From contig OW804096.1 of NCBI GenBank assembly GCA_942159475.1, positions 18,686,906 to 18,750,905 on the forward strand: a stretch of DNA of 64,000 nucleotides, given 5' to 3'. The notes beneath the pieces were generated by a model, which was not told where the DNA came from, made no database searches, and saw nothing but the letters and a program-made list of their open reading frames with translations. The position numbers and the translations under genes were made by a program. This document shows, piece after piece, positions 1 to 11,666 of the stretch. Source of the stretch: Sthenelais limicola (taxonomy: Eukaryota; Annelida; Polychaeta; Phyllodocida; Sigalionidae). Within the stretch, counting starts at the first letter, position 1, and every line of letters starts with the position of its first letter.

Positions 1-48
1 TACCAAAAATGTCTGCTTTTGTCTTAAAAAATTAATCGATGTTGTGGG

Positions 49-213
49 GTTCCTCCACTAGGTGGTAAGTGCAGCGATTGCCTGTGATTGGTTCGTCCTT
101 CGCAGAAATATCAAATCATTTTGATATTTTTTCGATCGAGTACTGACGATTGAGAGAGAATTACTAGGCCTTGCTAGTAAATTGCTTTGTGCTTGCGACT
201 TAGTGGAGGAGCA
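49..213. repeat. Small inverted repeat, possible MITE
   Basis: The left arm GTTCCTCCACTA (about 49-60) is answered by TAGTGGAGGAGC (about 201-212), with weaker pairing continuing inward. The size and shape fit a miniature inverted-repeat element, but no second copy is seen in the window and no target duplication is clear. Confidence 0.4.
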
Positions 214-1592
214 CTATTGTGAATCTGGAATTATGTTTAATATTAGTGAGGTTTGATAAATATTGTGGTTTTAAATTTACTGGTAGATATGATTTCATGA
301 AAAAGTGCTTAGGCGTGTTGCTTGATCAATGTTTCATATTCTATGATTGAGAAATAATGGATCTAGTCCACTCCTCCCTCAATTATCCAAATAAATTATT
401 GCTTTATTATTATTTAAATATCTTCCCAATTTATCAATGTGTAGCTTCACTTTTACTTTCATATACTGAGGTTTCATTTAATTTCTCTGCGAGATATTAA
501 ATTTTTTATATGGGGTTTAAATCCCAAATCGACAAAGGTCATTTCTCCTCTGTGTATTTTATCACCACTTAAGTATTAAATCTGCCCAGAATGGAAGGGA
601 AAAGCGTTTAGTTAAGATATTTATCAAAAGTAAAAGAAAACCTGTTAACTTGCTGCGTTCTTAGGTTTACTTTATCGCTGAGTTCAAATCAAGTATATAA
701 AAATGAAAAGCAAAAAAGGGGGGATTGGTACTGTAAGTAAGTCCTTAGGCTTATGAATAAAAATGTATTATAATAGGTTTATTAATAAAGGTCTTTTTCA
801 TTGATTATGTTTTTCCCACTTATAACCTTTCCATCTCTTTATTCTGTACAATAAATTCAGGGTTTATTTAGTAAAATACGCTTTCTTCCCTCGTAAGGTC
901 ACTTTGTCATCTTTCATTTCCACGCAATAATATCAAATATTGTTATTTTTTCAAATAAATATATAACAAGAACTACTAACAAACCCAATCCCCTGGATCC
1001 ATTAATATTGCATTATTAACCAGGCCTATAGATCTCGGCTCTATTCATAGACATAAATATTAGTACATTTAGCCGTGCACTACCTCACCCTATTTTAGTG
1101 AAATGGTGTAGTTCTTATAGACGTCTATAGCATTCATTTTCCTTAGTTCCAGTTAAGTACTAATGTTTCAATTATCTTGATATTTTTCTTGTGTCTTCTT
1201 TGCTTTAACTTATGAATAATAATATTTTTTCTTAAAAACCTAATGGAATAACACTATGTACTAAATTTGATGTAAGAATTTCCTTTTAAAAATAATCTGT
1301 GAAGATTTTGTCCTTTTTGTTAATTTTTATATCACACTCTTGGAATTATTTAAGACTAGCTGATGTGTTTTGGATCAGTACTCTTCGAATGATTTCTACT
1401 TTGCTAAAAAGCATTTCTTCATCCTATAGTAGACACTATCCTAAAATTCTCTCAAAATGGGGGAAAATGTAGCCTTAAGACACAAATTCTTATGAAAATT
1501 CAACAAAATCATTAAAAGAAAAATAACATCCAGTGCTCTGTTAAAATGTATTTCTAATAATACATATGTGCTTTTAATTTGATTTTTCATAG
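214..1592. other. Gene-free AT-rich stretch
   Basis: No convincing exon, RNA gene or repeat is seen. It would be intron if the exon that follows belongs to a gene entering from the left of the window. Confidence 0.5.
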
Positions 1593-1874
1593 GAGACCTC
1601 TTTTTCGCGTGGAAACACTGTGACACGTAAAGTTTCCACGACAAGTTTGAAGAACACAAAAGGAACAGCAGAGGTAGTGACTGTTACCCGTACTCCGTCT
1701 GACGCCAAGTTGGTGGGAATCAAGGCTTCTAACGGTAACCATGAACTCTCTCCGTGGCATGTGCCCATCGGGGATGGGGGATCTAGTGGATCAAGCGAGC
1801 GCTCTGCCAAAAGTGTGGGCATCATCCCACAACCTCTCACCGCCAGAAAGGTGCATCTCACCACTGAGTTGTGA
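1593..1874 (+). CDS. 3' terminal exon of an unidentified gene
   Basis: A pyrimidine-rich acceptor (TTTGATTTTTCATAG) ends at 1592 and an open frame of 93 codons runs in phase 0 from GAG at 1593 to TGA at 1872-1874. The composition is clearly richer in GC than the flanks, as expected of a real exon here. The peptide is rich in Ser, Thr and Gly, has no recognisable fold (ETSFSRGNTVTRK... HLTTEL) and looks like a disordered C-terminal tail. The last residues, TEL, fit a class I PDZ-binding motif (T-x-L); this is only a motif match. No upstream exon is found in the window, so the body of the gene should lie before position 1. I do not recognise the family. It could instead be a decayed exon. Confidence 0.5.
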   Translation, partial: ETSFSRGNTVTRKVSTTSLKNTKGTAEVVTVTRTPSDAKLVGIKASNGNHELSPWHVPIGDGGSSGSSERSAKSVGIIPQPLTARKVHLTTEL

Positions 1875-4800
1875 CCACGTTTCACTACAGAGGTTAAGAA
1901 GCCTGCTACGCATACGCGTACGTGAGTGTAAGGAAGTGTTAATTGTTGCGGTTCATGTTCATACGACAAGTGTTAAGGACTGATATCTGAAGATGACAAA
2001 ATTCAGTGCTGATGACATTCTTTTATCAAGGACTAGATTCTCTTATGTTCTCTGTATAGACCGTAAGAGCTAGCGTAAGCGTATATGTGTGAAGTCTGAA
2101 CCTCACTATTGATTGAGTCGTCGAGGGACTGGATCCTCCTGCTATTACTGCTATTGATGATGATCAGGCCTGCTTGACATGTTTATATTATAAATACTTC
2201 AATGTTATTATTATGTATACATACACTCTTATATAGAATTACAAGAAAATGATGAGTCATTCCCTTCAACCCATTTCCACCACTTCCCCCATCCACGGCA
2301 CTCATATCATCCTCAAGATCACCTATTATCGCCATAGCTACACAAGTGCACTTTGAAACATGACCAGATATTCTCAAAAAATATCTAATTAATTTCAAAG
2401 TTCCCATCTGTAGCTTGATGAGATGGAAGTTTCCATGGTAGCACCAATATGGTGTATACGGCATGTAGAGCACACCCCACATGAAACATCCTCATCATCG
2501 CATTTTAGCTTCTATCTGAAGAACTTGACAAAAACGTTGTTCTTCCTTTCGCGGGCGATGTTTCTCATGTATGTACTTAAGTGGAGGCAACAGATTCAGC
2601 ATCAGAGTTCATGTCTTAAGGCTGACATAACACAAGTTAACACTTAAGGCTGAAATACACAAGTTTACACTTCCTCTGCTTGTTTTGAAGTTAAAGCTGA
2701 AGAAAATGGACCAACACCCTGCTTCTTTAAAGGTGAATAGCATGAACTCCTATATTTGTGTATTAAAGCCAAAGTAAGTGGACCAACTCTTGCTTCTCTA
2801 CAGCTTTAAGGGCATGAATCTGTGTATCAACCAACATCTTGCTTTCTTAAAGCTGAACAACATGAACTCATGTTTCTTTTCTATTAAAGCTAAACAAATT
2901 GGACCAACACCTCGCTTATTCAAAAGCATTAATCTATATTTCTTGGTATTATTGCTCAACTGAAACATCATTATATACTTAAAGCTGAAGAGCATGAACT
3001 TTACCATACTGTTGCCTTATTTTGGTGTGCTACTTATACTCTACAACTAGTCCTGATAGGACATGTTGGTCAAGGGAGGAAAAACTAAATACGAGGAAGA
3101 CTTTGTAAGTTGGTGGTAGAAAACTTGAAATGCCATCCATTGGTGTGGTACATGGATCCCCACATTATTTGTTATATGTACATATCATTTTACCCTGTAC
3201 AACGTAGAATTGCTGAAATGAGTTGGGAAAGCTTCTGTATTATGATCATTTGGGACTATCTCCCTCTTAAAAAGAATCTTATTTACCCTGTTCAAATATG
3301 AGTTGACCATATATATATGAACTATTACACATCAAGAAATCTTGGGACATTTTGATATTATCATGTTCAAAATTGTATGAGCTTTTTCTTGGTGATTGTT
3401 GTCACAAAATGGCAGGAAATTAAGGTCTTAAGGTAAGAATTGAGCTGATAATAGGGATGTTTATTCTACCTTAACTTGTCATAATTAAGATACATATCTT
3501 TTAATTTCTCTGAAAAGGTTTAAGACAAATGGAAATTTCACAGACGGTTAACATGTATAAGAGACTTCAGAAGAAATCATGTACACTCATTGCTTTTATT
3601 TCCCCAGCTCTTTAGAAGGACATAGCTAGGGCTAAAGAGAATGACAGGAATCACTGGGAATTTTTGGTAACTTTATACAAGCTTTTGAAAAAATCTTCAA
3701 TATTTTGTATACCTTTATTTTGTATCACTTTATTTCCAGTGCCTTAAGAAAGATACCTTGCGTTCCACAAGAACAAAAACCCAAATCTGAGGGATTGATT
3801 CCAATTAGAGAGAGGTTTTTTGTTGTACGCTACCGTCCAAATCCATCCAAACTTTGTAGAATCCATCCAAAAATAGTAAAAGTCCATGCAAAATGTACAA
3901 TGAATTACTTTTGATTTCAAATGAGAAATTCATGAAATATGATTTAATGATGAAAAAAAAGAACAAATTACAGGCTTTAATGAAGGCTTTTCCCTTAAGT
4001 TGATAGCAACCTCTTATTTGTTCCATCCTAAGAATAAAAGAACTTATATTTCATATATAATTAATGACCTACGTTCATAGAAAAACAGATTTTATATCAC
4101 ATATGTGCCTAAGTGTGTTCATGTTGCCTTTTCAGATAATTTTATCTTCTTGCTTGCATTGGTATTATGATTAAATCATCTTAAAAGAAATTGATACAAA
4201 ATTAAGTGATCATCCGTCCCCTTTAAGAGAAAATACATACCCTCCTCAAATAGGAAAACTGTGATAAAGATTTTAAAAAGTGGAAGAAATGATGAGTTAT
4301 TAATTAAAGAGGGTTACTGCAGCCAGATGCTAGTACTTAAAAACAAGGTACCAAGTACTTAGAAACTTTAGAGTTAAGACAAATCTGAGTTACGGCTTCA
4401 TCGAATACTTCCAGAAAAAGTACTGGGAAAAAGTCTTTATCTGCCTATTTCTGGCATGATCTTTGCAAAGATTTCATTTTGCTGGAAAAGCTGGTCACAT
4501 TGTCAAGGGCAAACTCTGAATTATCTGTTTGAACTGAGTTAATTTCATGAAATGCAACTGAAGAGAAAAAAGTGTTGGCGACAAAAAGGTCGCCCGTTGA
4601 GGTGCCAAGGTTTTCAATTGTTCTTGGCTATTGATTGTTCTTGTCAATTCTTTTATTTTGGTTTTAACATTTCATAATTTTGACCGAGACTTTGCCTGTG
4701 AACAGCTATTTTATTGAATATTTTGCGTTTTTAAGATGTGAAAAATGGATTTTAATTCCTCAATAACCTGAACTCTTTTGTAATGACTTTTCCAAGTTTT

Positions 4801-5714
4801 TTTTTGTCATTAATTCCTCTTTAATATGGGTTTTAAATATGTTTTACCCTGGAAGTAATTCATACTGCGATTAATCAGGTTTTTTTCCTTCTTTGCTTCA
4901 GCCTTAACATTGCAATGCTTTTTACATGTCAGCTTTTAGAAAAGAACCTAAGTGTATCAATAAGTATATAAATATACCACTAGTATATTCCCTTCTTCTC
5001 AACATGTACAGTATGACTAACAAGGATTCAAACAAATGAACTTGAGTTATGGCTAATGGGAAAAAATTAATGATTTGATCTTAAAGTTAAACTAAGCATT
5101 TGTATGTGTGTAAACTCAAACCTACATACAAATTATAGACCGATTATGTTCTATACGGAGTGTACCATATTTGTAAATGAAAATAACGCACTTGTTTATT
5201 ATGTAGAATTGTATAGAAATGAGAGCAAGCGCTGTGCCAATGATTGAAGAAAGAAAAGAGGAGTTTTATTGGTTATTATGGGTTATATTCCCCTGACGTG
5301 TACAATAGGGGACTTGCACAAATGCCATTTTTGATTCTTAGTCGCAAAGGATCACGGTAATTTGAATCGCGATGAAAGAATTCTCCCATGTGTATAGCCA
5401 AAGGCTGAGCTTGATATATGGAGGTTGTTTTTAAATTAAGATATGTATGTGACACCAAATTCTATAACTTTTTATTAAGAAAATCGAGTTTTTTTATGAA
5501 TATTTGTATGTCAAAGAATTGACTCACCAAGGGCACACATTTGTCTGGTATGTGCCACTGAAAATCCCAGCAAAAACAAAAAATTATTATATACTATACA
5601 TACTCAAATGTATCAATAATTTGAGCTTGTATTTTTTTTAAATGGAAAATAATTCAATAAATTGTGTCAGGTGGTTGATTGTACATGTCTAGGTAAGTTG
5701 GCCCAAATACAATA
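1875..5714. other. Gene-free stretch after the orphan exon
   Basis: No coding exon with acceptable splice sites was found. The first few hundred bases may be the 3' UTR of the preceding exon. It holds a degenerate tandem repeat at about 2690-3005 and otherwise AT-rich sequence. Confidence 0.45.
2690..3005. repeat. Degenerate tandem repeat, unit about 80 bp
   Basis: About four imperfect copies carry the recurring words GGACCAACACC, TGCTTCTTTAAAGCTGAA and CATGAACTC. The short frames on both strands here come from the repeat and are not genes. Confidence 0.5.
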
Positions 5715-6093
5715 TGTGATGTCTGACAGGAAAATGAGTCAAAAGTCGCAAAAAAATAAATTTTGAGATACCATCATACTTGAATATAACAATGGTAGAC
5801 ATTAGGATATCTAAGAAGTATTTCTATATTATTTTTATGCATGAAAGAAATGTTAGCGATATTTCTTCAGGGTCATTCACAAGTAAAGACGTTTAATATA
5901 CACCTTTGGATGACTTTTTTTTAACAAATTTTATTGCGAAATTCCGCGACAGCTCAGACCTCAGATTGGCATAGATATATTTGATAAACAGTCTCGAAAT
6001 TTGGTACATGTATTCATGCTTATTAACAGCGCGAATCATTTGAAAAATATAGTTTTTTTGCGACTTGTGACTCATTTTCCTTGAACACATGAT
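5715..6093. mobile_element. Family B MITE, diverged copy
   Basis: It begins TGTGATGTCTGACAGGAAAATG and ends with TTGCGACTTGTGACTCA followed by TTTTCCTTGAACACATGA, which match the family B ends. The interior has drifted and partly changed compared with the young copies near 29-31 kb. Confidence 0.65.
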
Positions 6094-6496
6094 AATTATA
6101 TTAATACCACCGAGGTGCGATTATACATATAAAAGGTGGGTAACTAGTCTGGGGTATTATACATAGCAGGAGTGATTCCTCTATTCTGGGGGTTGGTGTA
6201 CAAAAATTATCAAATAATAATTGATTAAGTTGATTAAAGGTCAATTAAAGACCATAAAGATGCATTGCACTAGGTCGATTTCTGAACTAAAATGTCTTAT
6301 TTATCCATTTAAATTTAATCATTTATTCTAGCAAAACTTGTATAAATTGTGAAATTGCAATAGTTTGAAAAGATTTGAAATCAAGAAAAAAACGTTAGTG
6401 CAACTGGCTTTAAGATGTGTTAGTAAAGAGGTTCTTTTTAACTTTACCCAAGATGCAATTCTGCCACTAGTTGCATAGAAAAACGAGCTATTGCCT

Positions 6497-6760
6497 CAAT
6501 AGGGAGTTTCAGCAAGTCTTCTAACTTATATGTAGACGTAAACGTAAATGTATCCGTATCTCTTGATATTCAAACATACGTTAAAAGGAAGATATAAGTT
6601 CAGCGAAACATGGCGGGAAAAACTTAATGTAACATATCAAGCAAAATGTTTTATCTCACAATTAATTTTTTTTATAACCAAAACTGTGACGTAATTCACA
6701 AAAAAAAGATGGATACGATTATTTAATTAAGATATGTTTGCTTGCTGAACTTCCCTATTG
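6497..6760. mobile_element. Family K MITE
   Basis: The ends CAATAGGGAGTTTCAGC and GCTGAACTTCCCTATTG are inverted repeats. A second copy is at 47581-47808; both share GACGTAAACGTAAA and CATATCAAGCAAAATGTTT inside. Confidence 0.65.
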
Positions 6761-6766
6761 TCACTA

Positions 6767-9636
6767 CAATTTCCAATAAGTTACATATCAATGTAAGAGG
6801 ATCAATTCTTCATGGAAATATTATATTTTCTACCCTTGGTTCAACTCTTATTGAGGTATACAATTGATGAGTTTCATTCTACAATTTTTGTTTTTATTTG
6901 GGATTGAGAAGATGTTTAAAACTGAGTTAGTTTATCATGAGAACTTGTCTAATCTTGCCTTGATTTCATTTATTATTTCAAGTGGGATTTTGTATAATAT
7001 TATATATAACCTCCCTATTTCAGGGGGACCCCCCCTTTTTTTAACAAAAGAAACTCCCTCTCCCATCCCAATTATAAATATCCCTCAAAGAGTTGGGTTT
7101 TCGTCTGTGGTTTCATTAAATGAGTTCAAAGGCCTTCCTTCTCAAGTAAAAAAAAAAATCAATTCCGAAGGAATATTACTGAATATTTATCACGATGGTT
7201 ACTTTTACTACCATCACCATTATTATGATTATGATCATTATTACATGTGAAGACTGCGTTTCTATTTTAGTTGCATGCATTTTGTCAATATTATATGATA
7301 TATCCCAATCATGTGTATACATGTGTTCTATTTGTTACATAGAATCTTTATAAAACGCATTAAATCTGTGTTATTCAGACATGGTTCCTTTGCCCTTGCA
7401 ATTTCACAAATCATCCTACTTGTATCATTTTTTTCATAATTTTAATTTGATCAAAGAGTTAACATTCAAAACACTTGAAAACAACGAGTTAACATTAATG
7501 ATTTCATACAAGGATTCATACGGAGTAAAAATGGAAATATGGCTTCATATACTGTAGAGGTCTCCTATCTGCAATTATTTTTTGCCTGTACAACTGTATT
7601 GCAATTTTGGAAAGTATAATTTTTCCACTTTTTGCTTTGAAAGATGAGAATATTATTGAGACAATAAACAATGAAAGTGCTGCGTCCGTCCTATATGATG
7701 AGGCCTTACGATGATGGAGTTATAAATAATGTATTTTCCCAGTGTATCTTGGTCAGTACGCCCTTATCCTGTACAAAGATTAAATAGCTGAATAAAATCA
7801 TGTATACTGTATTTATGTCTTCACCTTTCTATTCCTCCTCCTCCTCCTCATCTTCATCTCGTGTTCCATTCAGAGTCATTATGTCTCCAAGGATATCATT
7901 ACCAAAATCTATTTAAAGCTATATTCTCTTAATTTTGACCAAAGAAATCTTACCAAATTCACTTGTATTATGACTTATAGGACTGGATTTATCAATATTC
8001 TGCTGCTGTTGTTTCTCCACTGTTGATAGACAGAGTATCATCCCTGTATCCTCCCACACCCCGGAGCGGGGACGGACAGTGATCATTCAGAAAAACTGCG
8101 GAATCTGTCCCACATCTCAGTAAGCCTAACCTTCCTCATTATTGGTAATTCTGTCTCTGCTTATAAGGCTAGTCCATGTTTAGCAACATTCATCAGTGAT
8201 GTTTACCGAAATTCACATAATGTGTCAATATGGGCCAATAATAGACACAGTATCATCCCTGACTTCTCCCGAACTTGAATTAAAATCCAATTAAAAGGTA
8301 TACGGCATGGACGGACATAGTAAATTAAGTGCATTTCACGGTTATTGGTATTCATTAAAGACTTGCTGAAGTTGTGGGCTGGCTTCGTCCGGATGCAAAA
8401 AAGTCCTGGGAAATTTGCTTATGAAATGATACATATAGCCCTCGCTGAGAGTGCGAGGCGATTACATAGGCTACACTGTTGATTGCAATGAGCGACTCGC
8501 TAGGCAAAGGGTTGACAGATCCTTGTCATAAATAGAAATAAAAAATCAACCACTTTTCCCTCCCCTTAAAGGAACAAAGTAACCATGTGTCAACTACTTT
8601 TTGGATAGACTATAGTATAGTCAAATGAGACAAGTGAAACAAAAACTCATGGTAGTGAAATTGACAGCTATCTCAAGTACAAGAGCGAGCAGGGAAATTG
8701 ATGGTGAAACCCATACTGAATCTGGGGGCAATGATACTGTAGGGACTAGATCGTGCCGCTAAGAAGGTATTAGAACAAATTACTCAAGAAAATGCACATA
8801 GGAAACACATTTCGCCATGGATGCAATCAAATCTTGCAGAATAGAGAGCAATGGAGAGCAAGCCTGTGGGGGCAACAGGCCGGCAGCCGATGTGCCCCAA
8901 GTGTATTATAAGCTGCTTTTTCTGCCTGCTAATGTCTGTCTCACGGAGAACATCTGCCTGACTTTAATGTGATGGACATGGTCCTTAAAGGTGGGTCATG
9001 AAAGGAGACCGTGAGGCTGGGAGAGACCACTGTATTAGTGCTCCCACTACTGTAGTGCATCGTAACACCGGATTAGATGTCATGAGGTTGGTATCGTATC
9101 TGATTTACCATATTCTTTGAGACGGCAAGTGAGTTCTGGTAGCGGTGTGACATAGGAGTAGCCTACTGTTGTCAGAATGTAGATTTTACAATATATAGGC
9201 TATTCAATTTCCTATTTTATTTTTTTCAGTAAAGTAGGTAAATAGGTTTTCGAATGAAACGAAACCATCTAAGTAGGCCTAGTTCTTCCTGACTGTGCAT
9301 TAATTTGCCAAGATTTTAATCATTTACTTACTAGATGTTAATAATAATTATAAAGTTTTAAAAAAAGTGATAACTAAAGAAATTATTCAATGTACTAAAT
9401 CGGTTTTAAACACAAACTAACAATTCTGTTAATTATTAAATCATCAAAATTGGTTTTGATGACGAAATCCCGATGAGGATATGGAACTCTTTGTCCAAAT
9501 GTTGACAAGTTGTTGTTAGGTACCGTGCGGCGTATTGATACAGGAACTACTTCCATCCCTAAACTAAATTACGCGTGATTACGATCATCTTTAATCCGTC
9601 ACAGCTTCTTTACACGAATATTTCATTTATACCATA
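6767..9636. other. Gene-free stretch
   Basis: No supported exon or recognisable repeat. The 128-codon open frame at 6864-7250 is low-complexity (His/Tyr codons from a short simple repeat at its end) and uses the AT-rich background composition. Confidence 0.45.
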
Positions 9637-9947
9637 TTTCTGACTTACTGTATACGATGCCCACTCGTTGAAAAAAACTTATTGGCATCGTATACGGGTC
9701 AGATTTTCAGAAAATGTACAATTCGCCTTCACTAATTCTATCAAATAACGCAAATTTAAGACAAAAATTACTTTCAAAATACAGTTCAACCTAACCAAAC
9801 AGATTGCTAGTATCAATGCAATGTCAACTATACTGGAATTTACCTAGTATTTATCAAATTGCAGCAGAATTTAGCAGAATTTACTAAATGTGTACAGCTG
9901 CCAATTGTACATTTTCTGAAAATCTGACCCATACGGTAAGTCAGAAA
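9637..9947. repeat. Hairpin repeat interrupted by a family A MITE
   Basis: The left arm TTTCTGACTTACTGTATACG continuing to 9661 pairs with a right arm that is split in two: GGCATCGTATAC (9684-9695) and, beyond the inserted MITE, GGTAAGTCAGAAA (9935-9947). Without the insert it is an almost perfect hairpin of about 80 bp. Confidence 0.8.
9696..9930. mobile_element. Family A MITE, 235 bp, full length
   Basis: The ends are GGGTCAGATTTTCAG and CTGAAAATCTGACCC. It is flanked by ATAC at 9692-9695 and 9931-9934. Because the host hairpin shows what the empty site was, the duplication is clearly 4 bp. Confidence 0.9.
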
Positions 9948-10236
9948 CCAACCTTGTTACATCCCATCATAAGATAAAGACAATCTCAGTCAAATACACG
10001 TTTTTTTAAAAAAAAATAGATGAAGACATGTTATAGTTTGCACTTAAAATTACACTTGTCCAAAATGCAGGCCTACCATGTTTCTGTGAATAAAACTTTT
10101 TTTCCAAAAACCAAAATAAAGGTAGGCCCTACTGTAATTGGTTGCAGGCCATTTCTCACCTGAGTAGTATATGGAATCAGGGGAAAGTGACGGACACCAA
10201 GACCCTGTCATCTTTTTAACCTGGATAGGTCTAGAA

Positions 10237-10454
10237 GGGTCAGATTTTCAGAAAATGTACAATTAGCAGCTGTACACATTTAGTAAATTCTGCTAAATTA
10301 GGCTGCAATTTGTGAATACTAGGTAAATTCGAGTATATTTGGCATTGCACTGATTCTAGCAATCTCTTTGGTTTGGTTGAACTGTATTTTGAACTTTATT
10401 TTCGTCTGAAATTTGGGTTATTTGAGAGAATTGGTGAAGCTGACGATCTGACCC
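10237..10454. mobile_element. Family A MITE
   Basis: Family A left end at 10237, right end reading GACGATCTGACCC at 10454. Orientation is opposite to the 9696 copy. No clear target duplication remains. Confidence 0.8.
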
Positions 10455-10479
10455 ATATATTGCTAACCTTTTTTCATGC

Positions 10480-10626
10480 ATGAAGAAATATCGAAGTGCG
10501 AAGTACTGTGTAGTCCTAATGTTTACCAACATTAGAATCGGCTTGATCTCATCTTCTCAAATATGATGATATCTCAAAATCCATTTTCTGCGATTTGTGA
10601 CTCATTTTGCTGTAACACGTCACAGA
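10480..10626. mobile_element. Family B MITE, one-end fragment
   Basis: Contains the B words TCGGCTTGATCTCATCTT and GATATCTCAAAATCCA and ends in CTGTAACACGTCACA. The other end is missing. Confidence 0.55.
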
Positions 10627-10749
10627 TGATTCACTGAAATATTCCATAATGGGAGACATATAGCTTTCCCTGTTTTCAGAACTGTTTTCAGGGTTCACCT
10701 CTCACCCCTGACCTGTCACTATCCTGGTTAATCAGGCCCAGGAACACAT

Positions 10750-10984
10750 GGGTAAGATCTTCAGAATATGCACAATTGGCAGATCAACATATTTAGTAAA
10801 TTCTGCTAAATTGGACTGAAAAATCGTCAACACTAGGTATATCTGAGTATATTTGGTATTGTCCTGATTCAAACAGTCTGTTTAGTTATGTTGAACTGTA
10901 TTTTGAACCTGATTTCTGTCTTAAATTTGGGTTATTTGAGAGAATCGGTGAAGGTGAATTGTACATTTTCTGACGATTTCACCC
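10750..10984. mobile_element. Family A variant MITE with GATTTCACCC end
   Basis: Same internal order as family A, but the ends are GGGTAAGATCTTCAG and CTGACGATTTCACCC. A subfamily with this altered right end recurs at 33966, 35991 and, inverted, 38603. Confidence 0.75.
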
Positions 10985-11133
10985 ACTGACAACTGTGGAG
11001 GACGTGACTTAGACTTAAGTGCCAGGGCCTCCCCCTAAATCGCACAAGTGTAGTAAGTGACCCTCAACCTGGTGGACAGTCTACCCAATTGTGCCTACGG
11101 CCAGTACTCTCCCCAGGGTGGGGGGTGACCATA

Positions 11134-11542
11134 TGTGATGTGTTTCAGGAAAATGAGTCATAAGTCGCAAAAAATAGATTTTGAGATACCATTATATTTG
11201 AAAAGATGAGATCAACCTGGTTCCAATGATAGTAAACAGTCTAATAATCTCATAAGTGTTTCTAGATTTTAAGTTTGATATTTTCGTTTTTGAAAACAAT
11301 GTTTCCAATATTTCTGGGGGTCAATAAACAGTAAAGTAGCTAAATGTAGTCCATTTGAGGACCTTCAAAACGAAATGATATATTACATAGATTTTTCTTA
11401 AATTTGATACATCAATTAATATAACTATAAGTGATCAACCCATCAAAAATTAGAACATTCCAATAATGAGATCTTGTGAAAAAAACACTTTGAAAAATAT
11501 CAATTATGCGACTTATGACTCATTTCCCTGAAACACATCACA
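11134..11542. mobile_element. Family B MITE, young copy
   Basis: Complete ends TGTGATGTGTTTCAGG and CCTGAAACACATCACA, flanked by TA on both sides. By eye it differs from the copy at 29927-30335 at only about four positions. Confidence 0.85.
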
Positions 11543-11666
11543 TATTTTTATTTTTGAAAATATGTTTATTCAGGAACAAGGTTACATTTCAGCGCCAAGA
11601 CGTTGATATTCTCAGTGTTGCCTGACTGTAATATAATCATAAGGCATAAGCATAACTAACAAGCAG

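Noticed and set aside
6864..7250. 128-codon frame after 6864
   Set aside because: AT-rich composition, ends in low-complexity His/Tyr codons, no splice context and no recognisable domain.
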